A DNA stretch of 64,000 bases, taken from contig JBBAFB010000001.1 in assembly GCA_041655595.1 (NCBI GenBank), positions 1 to 64,000 on the forward strand, written 5' to 3'. Shown here piece by piece: positions 43,440 to 50,965 of this stretch; within the stretch, counting starts at the first letter, position 1; every line of letters starts with the position of its first letter. This DNA is from JBBAFB01 sp041655595 (GTDB lineage Bacteria; Bacillota; DULZ01). Under the pieces are notes generated by a model that was not told the origin of the DNA, searched no databases, and worked only from the letters and a program-made list of their open reading frames with translations. A program made the translations under genes and the position numbers.

Positions 43440-45119
43440 TCAAAGATCATTGCTGTAAGCCACTCTCATCACTTCCTTGATCGTGGTTAAGCCCCTAAAG
43501 GCTTTTTCGATACCGTCTTCCTGTAAAGTAAGCATACCACTTGCCAGCGCAATAGTCTTTAACTCACTTCTAGACATTCTTTGCAAAATGCCTTGCCTGA
43601 TATCGTTATTTACAGGCAATATTTCCGAGATAGCTATCCTCCCCTTATAACCGGTGTAATCACAATGACTGCAGCCTTTACCTCGCACCGCCTGTCCTAG
43701 GGGATAACCCATTTCTGCAATAAAAATTGCTTCCTCGGAAAATTTCTCCGGGCCGTAGCTTTCCTGACAATGGGGACAAATCCTTCTAACTAGGCGCTGG
43801 GCCACTACCGCCTTTGTAGCGGAGGCGACTAAATAAGGTTCACTTCCCATGTCCAACAAACGGGTAATGGCACTTGAAGCATCGGCAGTATGTAAGGTAC
43901 TGAAGACCAAATGGCCTGTGATTGCCGCCCGGATAGCAACCCCCGCTGTCTCCTGATCCCTGATTTCCCCCACCATAATCACATCGGGGTCCTGACGTAG
44001 TATTGAACGCAATCCGGTAGCAAAACTTAGTTCCGGCTTAGAACTCACATTTATTTGATTAACACCCGTTAAAACATACTCCACAGGGTCCTCTATAGTC
44101 ATAATATTTAAGTCGGCAGAGTTCAGATAATGCAAGCTGGAATAAAGGGTTGCAGACTTACCGCTACCGGTAGGCCCCACTACTAAAATCATTCCTTCGG
44201 TATTTTTTAAAAGCCGTTTATATTGCTGCAAATTTTTAGGGGAAAAACCTAGTTTTTCTAAAGCTATTAAGGATTCCACTTGTTCCAAAATCCTTGCCAC
44301 TAACTTCTCCCCTAGTACAGTGGGCGAGATTGAAAGGCGCAGATTAACAAAACGATCCTTAATTTTTAAACTCATTCTGCCATCCCGGGGCAATCTTTTT
44401 TCCGTAATGTCCATTCCGGCCATGATTTTAATCCTGGAAATTAAAGGGGGCAAATATTCCAAGCCCAGTTCCATTACCCCCCTTAAAATACCATCCACCC
44501 TATACCTAATTCTTACCCTATTAGTTAAAGGTTCAATATGTATGTCACTGGCGCCCAAGCTGACACCTTGACGGATAATAGTATTCACCAAACGAATTAA
44601 CTGATTTTCATCTACCGAGCTTTCAGCTATTTCCCAGGGTTTTTCCGCCGGTATTCTTTCTCCGGCGGTTTTATAAGTAAACTCAGTTTCCAACTCTCGA
44701 AAGCCGTAATACTTTTCAATATAGGCCGCAATTTCTTGCTCGCCGGCTATGGCAGTTAAGACATTTAAACCTGTTGCTTCGCTAATTTCATCAACAGCTA
44801 AAATATTTAATGGATCGGCCAAAGCAATTTCTAGCGTCTGATTTCCATAATGAAGGGGAAAGGCTTGATATTTTACTGCCAAAGCGGCAGGCAAATGTTG
44901 GAGGGCCTGATTATCACCCTTTAACTTGTCAAAATCCGCCAAAGGTATTTTCAATTGCTCCGATAGGGCCTTAGTTAAATCCTTTTCCGCCAACAAACCC
45001 TTTTTGAACAAAATTTTACCCAACCTCTCCCCCGATGCTTGTTGATCATTTAAGGCCTCTGTCAAATCTTCTTCCTTCAACAAATTAGTGGCAATCAGGA
45101 TTTCACCCAAAAGTTTCAT
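43440..45119 (-). CDS. pilB: Type IV pilus assembly ATPase PilB (copy 2)
   Basis: 559 aa. N-terminal MshEN-type domain (MKLLGEILIATNLLKEEDLTEAL, KKGLLAEKDLTKALSEQL), ATPase core with Walker A GPTGSGKSATLYSS near 308-321, Walker B VIMVGEIRDQETAGVA, His box HLVFSTLHTADAS and a zinc-binding CPHC...CSHCDYTGYKGR. Paired with pilD and pilA, so probably the extension motor of the PilA pilus. Confidence 0.96.
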   Translation of the reverse strand: MKLLGEILIATNLLKEEDLTEALNDQQASGERLGKILFKKGLLAEKDLTKALSEQLKIPLADFDKLKGDNQALQHLPAALAVKYQAFPLHYGNQTLEIALADPLNILAVDEISEATGLNVLTAIAGEQEIAAYIEKYYGFRELETEFTYKTAGERIPAEKPWEIAESSVDENQLIRLVNTIIRQGVSLGASDIHIEPLTNRVRIRYRVDGILRGVMELGLEYLPPLISRIKIMAGMDITEKRLPRDGRMSLKIKDRFVNLRLSISPTVLGEKLVARILEQVESLIALEKLGFSPKNLQQYKRLLKNTEGMILVVGPTGSGKSATLYSSLHYLNSADLNIMTIEDPVEYVLTGVNQINVSSKPELSFATGLRSILRQDPDVIMVGEIRDQETAGVAIRAAITGHLVFSTLHTADASSAITRLLDMGSEPYLVASATKAVVAQRLVRRICPHCQESYGPEKFSEEAIFIAEMGYPLGQAVRGKGCSHCDYTGYKGRIAISEILPVNNDIRQGILQRMSRSELKTIALASGMLTLQEDGIEKAFRGLTTIKEVMRVAYSNDL

Positions 45120-45206
45120 GTTTTACCCCCCGACCTTTTATTAATTCTGCTTCACGAACCGAGGGGAATTTGATAAAATAGATATTTTTGCTACCAAAGA
45201 TCCGCC

Positions 45207-45719
45207 CTAGCGCTCGGGTTGACATAATTGATTTTTGTCAACAGTCCCCATTTTGTCCGATTCCTGATTCCCCTGCAACTTAGTTTTAATAAATTCAAAA
45301 ATATTTTTATTTTGTTCCTCGTAAAGCCTTATTTCTATTATCTTTTTTAATTCAGTTAAATGGTAGACCTCATTTGCCAGCCTCTTGCTTTCCTCTTTTG
45401 CCTGCTGCAGTTCCTCCATAATAGCAGAAAACATTTGAAAAACCGTGGTTTTTAAGTTATGTTCCACTCCCATAGCACAACTTAAGGTCCTATCCAGTTC
45501 CAAGCGTCTTTTGGCTCCCTTGGTAGTATATTGCTCTGTGTGCAAGAGTTCTTTAATTTGACTGAAAATCTCCAACTGGTTTTCATCAAAACCTTCCGGC
45601 TTAGCCTCTAAGTTTCCATTCCATAAAAAATTACTAAACTCTCTCTCCCAATTGCGAATTGTTTTAATATCCACTCGCAAAATTCTGCTAACTTGCTGCG
45701 GGCTTAACCTCTCCCTCAT
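45207..45719 (-). CDS. MerR-type HTH protein with coiled coil
   Basis: 170 aa. N-terminal MerR-like HTH (LSPQQVSRILRVDIKTIRNWEREFSNFL) and wing region, followed by a long helical/coiled-coil segment (MEELQQAKEESKRLANEVYHLTELKKIIEIRLYEEQ in parts). No effector-binding domain is present, so the coiled coil probably mediates oligomerisation, as in RacA-like or chromosome-binding MerR proteins. Target unknown; adjacent to the pilus locus. Confidence 0.7.
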   Translation of the reverse strand: MRERLSPQQVSRILRVDIKTIRNWEREFSNFLWNGNLEAKPEGFDENQLEIFSQIKELLHTEQYTTKGAKRRLELDRTLSCAMGVEHNLKTTVFQMFSAIMEELQQAKEESKRLANEVYHLTELKKIIEIRLYEEQNKNIFEFIKTKLQGNQESDKMGTVDKNQLCQPER

Positions 45720-45851
45720 AATTTCCCCTCCATTATTTCCTTTTATTTACTATTATTAGGGAGGGCCTCTTAATTTCCTGCCTGATTCAAAATTTTTTCT
45801 TCCACTGGCCGCTAAAAACAGGCCGCAAACTTTCTTAGTAGCAGCTTAAGT

Positions 45852-46358
45852 CTAGTTCGAGTGTTCGTATTTTGTAACCTTTTTTAAAACTAACTTTTCT
45901 AATTGTCTCATAAAACGAGTGCCTATAAATTCGTTTCTATCAAGAGGCATTACCAAGATTGTTAAAAGTCTTGATCTGTTCCCGCCTAAAACATCAGTAA
46001 AAATTTGGTCTCCGATGACTGCAGTTTCAGCAGCTTCAGTATTTAAAACTTCCATCCCTTTAAAAAAGGCCTTGCGAAACGGTTTGCCCGCACTGGGCAC
46101 AAAGGGTATCTTTAGCTGCTCCGCAACTTTTGAAACCCTTTCATGGTTATTATTGGAAACAAGACAGGGCTTAAACTCAAACTTTTTTAACTCCTTAAAC
46201 CAAGCAAAAATATCCTGATTAAGATTATTGCTGTTCCAATGGGTAATCGTGTTATCCAAATCAATGATTAAACCTTTAATACCCCTATCCCTTAATTTTG
46301 CCAAGGGTACATCCTTTAGCTGGTCCACATAGTAGGCGGGCATAAGACTTTTAAACAT
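45852..46358 (-). CDS. yqeG: YqeG-family HAD phosphatase
   Basis: 168-aa HAD IIIA phosphatase. DLDNTITHW carries the nucleophile Asp and acid Asp near residues 33-41, LVSNNNHERV is motif II, and TAVIGDQIFTDVLGGNR motif III/IV. The yqeG family is conserved in Firmicutes, possibly a phosphatidylglycerophosphate phosphatase-like enzyme. It is transcribed divergently from sigK. Confidence 0.92.
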   Translation of the reverse strand: MFKSLMPAYYVDQLKDVPLAKLRDRGIKGLIIDLDNTITHWNSNNLNQDIFAWFKELKKFEFKPCLVSNNNHERVSKVAEQLKIPFVPSAGKPFRKAFFKGMEVLNTEAAETAVIGDQIFTDVLGGNRSRLLTILVMPLDRNEFIGTRFMRQLEKLVLKKVTKYEHSN

Positions 46359-46390
46359 GGCAGTTCTCCTTCTTTTCCATCATCATAAGC

Positions 46391-46419
46391 ATTATAGCAA
46401 AGGAGATGCTTTTAATAAA
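46391..46419 (-). promoter_or_regulatory. Extended -10 promoter for yqeG
   Basis: Minus strand TGC-TATAAT, an extended -10 (46391-46399), with a weak TTTATT at the -35 position 17 bases upstream (46414-46419). About 33 bases before the yqeG start codon. Confidence 0.5.
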
Positions 46420-46515
46420 GCCGCACAGACCCTTTTGCCGAAAATTCACTGGTACTAGCAATAGTTTTGATTCCACTCATATATATTAAAGTAATAAACA
46501 AAGGGGGTTTACAAG

Positions 46516-47226
46516 TTGCTGAATTATCTCCTTTTGGGAGCATTGGCTTTATCAATTATAAAAGGCATCTCCATGCTGGTTTCCTATATAGGAAATAACG
46601 CCTTTCCCCACCCTCTTTCAGAGGAGGAAGAAACAAAATACCTGACCTATCTGCAAGAGGGAGATACAGATGCCCGTAATATATTAATAGAACACAATCT
46701 ACGCTTGGTGGTGCACATTACCAAAAAGTTTGAAGGCACAGGTGAGGATAATGAGGACCTGATTTCCATCGGTACCCTGGGATTGATCAAAGCAATTGAC
46801 ACCTTTAAGCCGGACAAAGGTACAAGGTTAGCTACTTATGCCGCCCGTTGCATTGAAAATGAAATTTTAATGCACTTAAGATATTTAAAAAAAAGTAAAG
46901 GTGAGGTATCAATTCACGATCCTATTGGCATAGATAGGGAAGGTAATGAAATTAGTTTAATAGATGTATTGGGAACGGATCAAGATATTGTGGCGGATAC
47001 AGTTGAATCTTTGTACGAACAAGAAAGGGTTTTAAATAAGCTGAATTCTTTAACCGCTAGGGAGAAAAAGGTAGTGATCTTGAGGTATGGTTTATTTAAT
47101 AACTTCCGCAAAACCCAAAGGGAGATAGCAAAAAAACTGGGTATCTCCAGGTCGTATGTTTCAAGAATTGAAAAAAAGGCTTTGGAAAAATTAATTAAAG
47201 AGATCACCGGAGAAAACCACAAATAA
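46516..47226 (+). CDS. sigK: Sporulation sigma factor SigK (pro-SigK), uninterrupted
   Basis: 236 aa. Hydrophobic pro-sequence ([19 protein letters not shown]) with the SpoIVFB cleavage expected between Ser23 and Tyr24, since the residues after it, [11 protein letters not shown], match the Bacillus processed N-terminus. Region 2 [21 protein letters not shown] and [24 protein letters not shown]; region 4 [22 protein letters not shown]. No skin-type element interrupts it. TTG start behind AAGGGGG. CATATATA near 46481 resembles a SigE/SigK -10. Confidence 0.95.
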   Translation: MLNYLLLGALALSIIKGISMLVSYIGNNAFPHPLSEEEETKYLTYLQEGDTDARNILIEHNLRLVVHITKKFEGTGEDNEDLISIGTLGLIKAIDTFKPDKGTRLATYAARCIENEILMHLRYLKKSKGEVSIHDPIGIDREGNEISLIDVLGTDQDIVADTVESLYEQERVLNKLNSLTAREKKVVILRYGLFNNFRKTQREIAKKLGISRSYVSRIEKKALEKLIKEITGENHK

Positions 47227-47229
47227 ATT

Positions 47230-47913
47230 TTAAAAAATCAAATAAATTAAATAAACACCTAAAGCAATAAGAATAATTGCACTAATATTAGTAATGATTT
47301 GGCTATATTTTTGAAAACTACCCAGGTTTTTAATGACCCCGGTAAAGGTGCCTGCCACCAGTAAGGGCAAGCCGTGACCCAAACCATAAAAGAAAAGGGA
47401 TACACCCCCCAAAACCAGATCTCCTTGACTAGCTAAGTATGTTAAAATGACCGCTAAAACCGGGGTAGCACAAGGCGAAGCCACCAGCCCAAAAAACAAA
47501 CCCATAAAAAAGCTGCCGAAAAGACCCCTACCCTTAACAGGCATGGTTTTTAAACCCGGAAAATTGATAGTGAAAACTCCTAATAAATTTAACCCCATTA
47601 AAATAGCCACTACGGCCATGATAAGGTACCAATAGTTTCCGACCCTTCCGAATATTTGGTTTAAGGAAGCTGCAAGAATACCTAGGATGGCAAAAGTTAC
47701 CCCCAACCCTACTACGAACGTTAGGGACATCCAAAAGCCCTTTAAACGGGAACTGCTGCTGTAACCACCTACATAACCTACCATCACCGGCAACATGGAC
47801 AGAATACAGGGGCTAAGACTGGTTACAACCCCTGCCGCGAAAATTATGGGTATGGCAAAGAATAAGTTGCCGGAGAGGGCTTGGGATGCCATCTGGGTAA
47901 AGGTTTCTATCAA
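47230..47913 (-). CDS. ccdA: CcdA-type thiol:disulfide membrane transporter
   Basis: 227 aa, six membrane helices. The conserved redox pair is in SLSPCILSMLPV near residue 30-40 and VASPCATPVLAVIL near 145-158. CcdA passes electrons from thioredoxin to extracytoplasmic thioredoxin-like proteins, for cytochrome c maturation or spore cortex assembly. Start at TTG behind GGAGGG. Followed after 80 bases upstream by a thioredoxin-like gene with which it probably forms an operon. Confidence 0.92.
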   Translation of the reverse strand: MIETFTQMASQALSGNLFFAIPIIFAAGVVTSLSPCILSMLPVMVGYVGGYSSSSRLKGFWMSLTFVVGLGVTFAILGILAASLNQIFGRVGNYWYLIMAVVAILMGLNLLGVFTINFPGLKTMPVKGRGLFGSFFMGLFFGLVASPCATPVLAVILTYLASQGDLVLGGVSLFFYGLGHGLPLLVAGTFTGVIKNLGSFQKYSQIITNISAIILIALGVYLIYLIF

Positions 47914-47993
47914 GTTTGTTCCCTCCAAAAATAAACATAGTCAACCCATGCTGACATGAGCTTTACCTTATAAATAAACCCCGCTGTCTGCCC

Positions 47994-48410
47994 CTATAAC
48001 AATTCTATTAAAAGGCTTTCCAATTGATTTTTGGACATTACCCCTGAAAGCATCTGACCGCGCTGCTGCCCGTCGGCATCAACAAAAACATAGCTGGGAA
48101 TATACATAACTTTTAATTGCGCCGCCAAATTATAGCCCTCATTATCGGTATCAGCTAAGATAAATTGAATTTCCGTGCCGTAGGCCTTTTGTAATTCCTC
48201 AATAATGGGTTTCATTTTAACGCAGGAAGGGCAGCGATCCGCATAAAACTCAATAAATATAGGCCTGCCTTCCGCTAAAGCTTGATCAATTTTTTCTTCC
48301 GGGTTAATCGTTGCTTCTATAACGGTATTTCTGGCTTTAAGAGCTGGTAAGCCAATGGCTACGACCAAGGCGAGGCCAATTATAATTGTGATTACTAAAT
48401 TTTTTTTCAT
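47994..48410 (-). CDS. Membrane-anchored thioredoxin-like protein
   Basis: 138 aa: an uncleaved-looking N-terminal helix (LVITIIIGLALVVAIGLPAL) and a thioredoxin fold with the active site ADRCPSCVKMKPIIEEL near residues 58-74 and cis-Pro in MYIPSYVFVDADGQQ. Next to ccdA, so likely the extracytoplasmic partner that receives electrons from CcdA. The CPSC motif differs from the CGPC of cytosolic thioredoxin. Confidence 0.9.
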   Translation of the reverse strand: MKKNLVITIIIGLALVVAIGLPALKARNTVIEATINPEEKIDQALAEGRPIFIEFYADRCPSCVKMKPIIEELQKAYGTEIQFILADTDNEGYNLAAQLKVMYIPSYVFVDADGQQRGQMLSGVMSKNQLESLLIELL

Positions 48411-48435
48411 CTAAATCTCCTTCCTTATCGGTGTT

Positions 48436-48458
48436 CGGTGATTGCTGAGCAATCACCG
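48436..48458. promoter_or_regulatory. Perfect 10-bp inverted repeat upstream of the thioredoxin gene
   Basis: CGGTGATTGC-TGA-GCAATCACCG lies 25 bases before the thioredoxin start codon. It is not followed by a T-run on the minus strand, so an operator or RNA hairpin blocking translation is more likely than a terminator. A partial copy, ATCGGTG, lies next to it. Confidence 0.4.
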
Positions 48459-48536
48459 ATAAAAGCTACGGATTTTAGTATCATTTTGAAAACCGACTAA
48501 TAAATATCAAATAGCGACCAAACAATAATCAAGTAA

Positions 48537-48830
48537 CTAGTATAATACAAAACCATCTACCACTAAACGTCTGAATTTGGTGGACCCTTTTAATAGTACC
48601 TTCAAACCATCGGGGTTTATCGGGTTTCTTTTATCCACATAAACACTTATTCCGGAGATTTCCTGCTTTTCGAAATCTTCCGCTTCGGCTTTTTCCGGTT
48701 TTCCCGCAAACACGGCAGGAATTTTATAAGCGCCCCCTCACCCACGGCTGATTTCAACCAGCAAGGTTATGGTATCCGTCTTTTCTTTGATGTACTCCAA
48801 TGCGTCCTCAGCAAAATTTACTTCTACCAA
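48537..48830 (-). CDS. HesB-related selenoprotein with in-frame UGA (selenocysteine)
   Basis: 97 residues if UGA at codon 31 (48738-48740) is read as selenocysteine. Before it: VEVNFAEDALEYIKEKTDT and LVEISRG; after it: GGAYKIPAVFAGKPEKAEAE, YVDKRNPINPDGLKVLLKGS, RRLVVDGFVLY. This matches the small HesB-related family whose members are often selenoproteins with Sec aligned to a conserved HesB Cys (TIGR01911 by memory). TTG start 5 bases after GAAGGTGA. A SECIS-type hairpin begins 17 bases after the UGA stop triplet. A likely iron-sulfur or redox role is inferred from the fold family. No gene finder that treats TGA as stop would report it. Confidence 0.83.
48701..48721 (-). promoter_or_regulatory. 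Bacterial SECIS element in the selenoprotein mRNA
   Basis: Minus strand TTCCTGC (48715-48721), loop CGTGTTT (48708-48714) and GCGGGAA (48701-48707). This is a 7-bp stem with one U-G pair, and a G among the first two loop bases. 23 bases separate the UGA from the apical loop, inside the 16-37 range of bacterial SECIS elements. It lies within the coding region, as bacterial SECIS do. Confidence 0.75.
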
Positions 48831-48902
48831 TATAATCACCTTCTTTGTTTGTTGTTTTGGAAAATCTAAAACCGATCCGGAGTCTGCATTAAATTTGTTT
48901 CA

Positions 48903-48932
48903 ATTGTACTATATGTGATAATTAGCTGTCAA
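48903..48932 (-). promoter_or_regulatory. SigA-type promoter of the selenoprotein gene
   Basis: Minus strand TTGACA (48927-48932), an 18-base spacer and TACAAT (48903-48908). The -10 ends about 72 bases before the TTG start, indicating a monocistronic selenoprotein transcript. Confidence 0.72.
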
Positions 48933-48981
48933 TGGATTTAGCGTAACATAATCTTTAGATATTGCATAAATTTATTATAAC

Positions 48982-49012
48982 AAAAAAAGACCCGCTGTTG
49001 AACAACGGGCCC
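48982..49012 (-). terminator. Terminator of the FmdE/NapGH module
   Basis: Minus strand stem CCCGTTG/CAGCGGG with one G-T pair and a 5-base loop, extended by two further pairs, followed by TTTTTTT. Ends the transcript after the membrane protein gene. Confidence 0.8.
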
Positions 49013-49032
49013 TTTCATTATCAAAAAATACT

Positions 49033-49908
49033 TTAATTGTTTTCTTTAGCTGCTGAACCCAAAGATAGTAGCGGTCTGCGATCCACTAAGGTGCCGCCGA
49101 TCTTTGGTGATAACAATAACAGCAAGGTAAAGAGACCGGCGGCAGTTCCTACATAAAATTCTGCCTGATAGTAATTTCCCGTTAGAATTGTTCCTGTCCC
49201 CACGGCAAATAAAGCATTAGCTATAACGGCCAGCCAGTATCCCTTGACAGTGCGCCCCGCAAGCAACGGTATGCTTACCAAGGCCAGGAATACACCCACT
49301 ATTACTATTGGGGTGCCGATGGCATTGGAATAGCCCATATATCTGGGGTCGGTCATTAATAAACTCCATAAGATCCTAAAGGCTCCGTGAAAATTTGCAA
49401 AATTCCAGGCGGCGGTTAATCCCAGCGCCATAAATACCACAATGCTGATTGCCTTTTGTTTACCCGAGGCCTTTTCCAAGAGTAAAATCATCAAAAAAGG
49501 TATTAAGCCCAAGGTCATCATTGCCACGGCATTCATGACATAGTCCGTTGCAAATTTTACCATGGGACCAATTAAAGCTGCACCTGAAATACAGGGAATA
49601 GCTGCCATGCCCAATGCAAAGGGTCTGGCCCAATAATCACCTCTGTTAATCGGACCGGCAAGCAGAAGTAAGATAACACCGGCAATTATAGAAAGGGCAC
49701 TCCAAAAAGGATACCAAAAGGTTACCATTTTTGGAGCAGCCACTATAGCCGGGTTACCTGCCTCCGCAATAAATTTATAAGCATTTAACAAAATTACCCC
49801 CTGTGCATTCATGGCTAACTTTGGTATAACAAAAATACAAATTAAACCTCCAACAATGGCAGTAATAGCCCCTATTTTCCGTTGACCGGCTGTAGTGTTA
49901 TTAGTCAA
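49033..49908 (-). CDS. Polytopic membrane protein of unknown function
   Basis: 291 aa with about eight to nine hydrophobic segments (for example AIVGGLICIFVIPKLAM, IIAGVILLLLAGPI, ALGMAAIPCISGAALIGPM, MMTLGLIPFLMILLL). No Cys pairs, heme motifs or transporter signatures I recognise. TTG start 8 bases behind AGGAGGG (an upstream frame start lacks a ribosome binding site). It is the last gene of the NapG-NapH-FmdE module and may form the membrane part of a redox complex or a transporter for the FmdE-lipoprotein's ligand. Function not assigned. Confidence 0.7.
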   Translation of the reverse strand: MTNNTTAGQRKIGAITAIVGGLICIFVIPKLAMNAQGVILLNAYKFIAEAGNPAIVAAPKMVTFWYPFWSALSIIAGVILLLLAGPINRGDYWARPFALGMAAIPCISGAALIGPMVKFATDYVMNAVAMMTLGLIPFLMILLLEKASGKQKAISIVVFMALGLTAAWNFANFHGAFRILWSLLMTDPRYMGYSNAIGTPIVIVGVFLALVSIPLLAGRTVKGYWLAVIANALFAVGTGTILTGNYYQAEFYVGTAAGLFTLLLLLSPKIGGTLVDRRPLLSLGSAAKENN

Positions 49909-49942
49909 TTGATTTCCCTCCTGTCTTATTATCCAATCAGAC

Positions 49943-50081
49943 AAAAAAGGTTGCTGAAGGGAGGCTGCTCATTACTTATTCATATTAAATGCATCCCCGA
50001 GGGTCCTGCCGGCCCTTCAAAGCCTGAAATAGCCCCGGTGGCATTCCAATAATAAATCAGTTAAAAAGCATTTCAGCAACC
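49943..50081 (-). ncRNA. Structured leader closed by a 10-bp stem with U-run (candidate attenuator or unknown riboswitch)
   Basis: On the minus strand GGTTGCTGAA (50072-50081) and TTCAGCAACC (49949-49958) enclose about 113 bases and are followed by TTTTTT. The enclosed RNA has a GC-rich core with CCGG/CCGG, TTCA/TGAA and CCC/GGG hairpins and a second AT stem GAATGC/GCATTT. It lies between the FmdE-like gene and the membrane protein gene. The U-run makes the closing stem a possible terminator. I found no match to the cores of riboswitch classes I know. A short mobile inverted-repeat element (MITE) is the alternative. Confidence 0.45.
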
Positions 50082-50094
50082 AAAATCATTTCAG

Positions 50095-50865
50095 CTAATT
50101 TAGCTTTTCTACGTGGAAAAAACCAGCTAATTTATCTGCATTATCTAACACAAAAGCTGCCCTTTGATTCCAAGTTTTTTGCCAACTCTTTAATTGGGAT
50201 TCGGTTACACTGGGATCGTCAGCCCCGATCTTTGCCTGTAACACTTCTAAATCGGGAGTATTAGGCGGTTGAGCCAGCATTAAATTATAAATAACTTCAA
50301 CCTTTGCACCAGTGTCTCTCCTTTCCCAAATCCACTTCATTTGCGGTGGCGGAGTACCCGATGGCGCATCGGGATAAATGAGCAAATCCCTTCTATTGTA
50401 TTTTTCTCCGAAGGAAGACCCCGGGAAGCCCGAGTCGGCAGTGGCCCCTGTTATAAACTCAAAGATATCTCCAAAAACCCCCACATACCACTCGTTCGCC
50501 GGTCCCGGCGCATGAATGATAATTTGTCCCCTCTCGGGAACCTGCCCATCGGGATACAAAGCCGCCAGGGCCTTTTTTGTGATACTCCAAGCCCCCGCGG
50601 TAGCCGCACAATGGTGGCCGGCAAATTTAACTACCTCTTGATAAAAATAAGGTATGGGCCCATCCACTTGTCCCATAATCTCAAGAAATTGATCTCTCAT
50701 CATAATCGGCTCTTCCTGATTAATTGCGGCTACCTTAAAATAACTGTAGGGTGCCTCTTGGCCGCTGCCCACTACGGGAGCTTTTGCTTGCGAACTGCAA
50801 CCTGTAACCGCTAAGGCCAAAACTAACATGCAGGCAAACAGGACTGATAAGCTGTTTCTTTTCAT
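50095..50865 (-). CDS. FmdE-domain lipoprotein
   Basis: 256-aa lipoprotein: signal peptide SLSVLFACMLVLALAVTGC with the lipobox Cys near residue 23. The domain resembles FmdE (formylmethanofuran dehydrogenase subunit E-like): FAGHHCAATAGAWSITKKALAALYP with the metal-binding His/Cys, and VGVFGDIFEFITGAT. FmdE-domain proteins bind metal and are found with Mo/W or heme enzymes. GGAGG precedes both this ATG and an in-frame ATG at 50910 that would add 15 residues (KKSKSLLNKEGFF). The shorter start gives the more usual signal peptide. The substrate is not known. Confidence 0.72.
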   Translation of the reverse strand: MKRNSLSVLFACMLVLALAVTGCSSQAKAPVVGSGQEAPYSYFKVAAINQEEPIMMRDQFLEIMGQVDGPIPYFYQEVVKFAGHHCAATAGAWSITKKALAALYPDGQVPERGQIIIHAPGPANEWYVGVFGDIFEFITGATADSGFPGSSFGEKYNRRDLLIYPDAPSGTPPPQMKWIWERRDTGAKVEVIYNLMLAQPPNTPDLEVLQAKIGADDPSVTESQLKSWQKTWNQRAAFVLDNADKLAGFFHVEKLN

Positions 50866-50965
50866 AAAAAACCCCTCCTTATTAAGTAAACTTTTACTTT
50901 TTTTGATCATTTTTTAATTTCACCTCCTTTTTTATAAGCTAAATTTTCATCGCAGCGATGCAATT

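Noticed and set aside
48537..48830. Pseudogene with a premature stop instead of a selenoprotein
   Set aside because: Clean frame after TGA, SECIS-type hairpin at the right distance, intact start and promoter, and a family known for Sec.
49943..50081. Cobalamin riboswitch
   Set aside because: Only a partial GCCAC resemblance; the rest of the B12-box core and the conserved domains are absent.
50341..50814. 157-aa plus-strand ORF opposite the FmdE-like gene
   Set aside because: Shadow of a gene with signal peptide and operon support; Arg/Pro-rich translation looks spurious.
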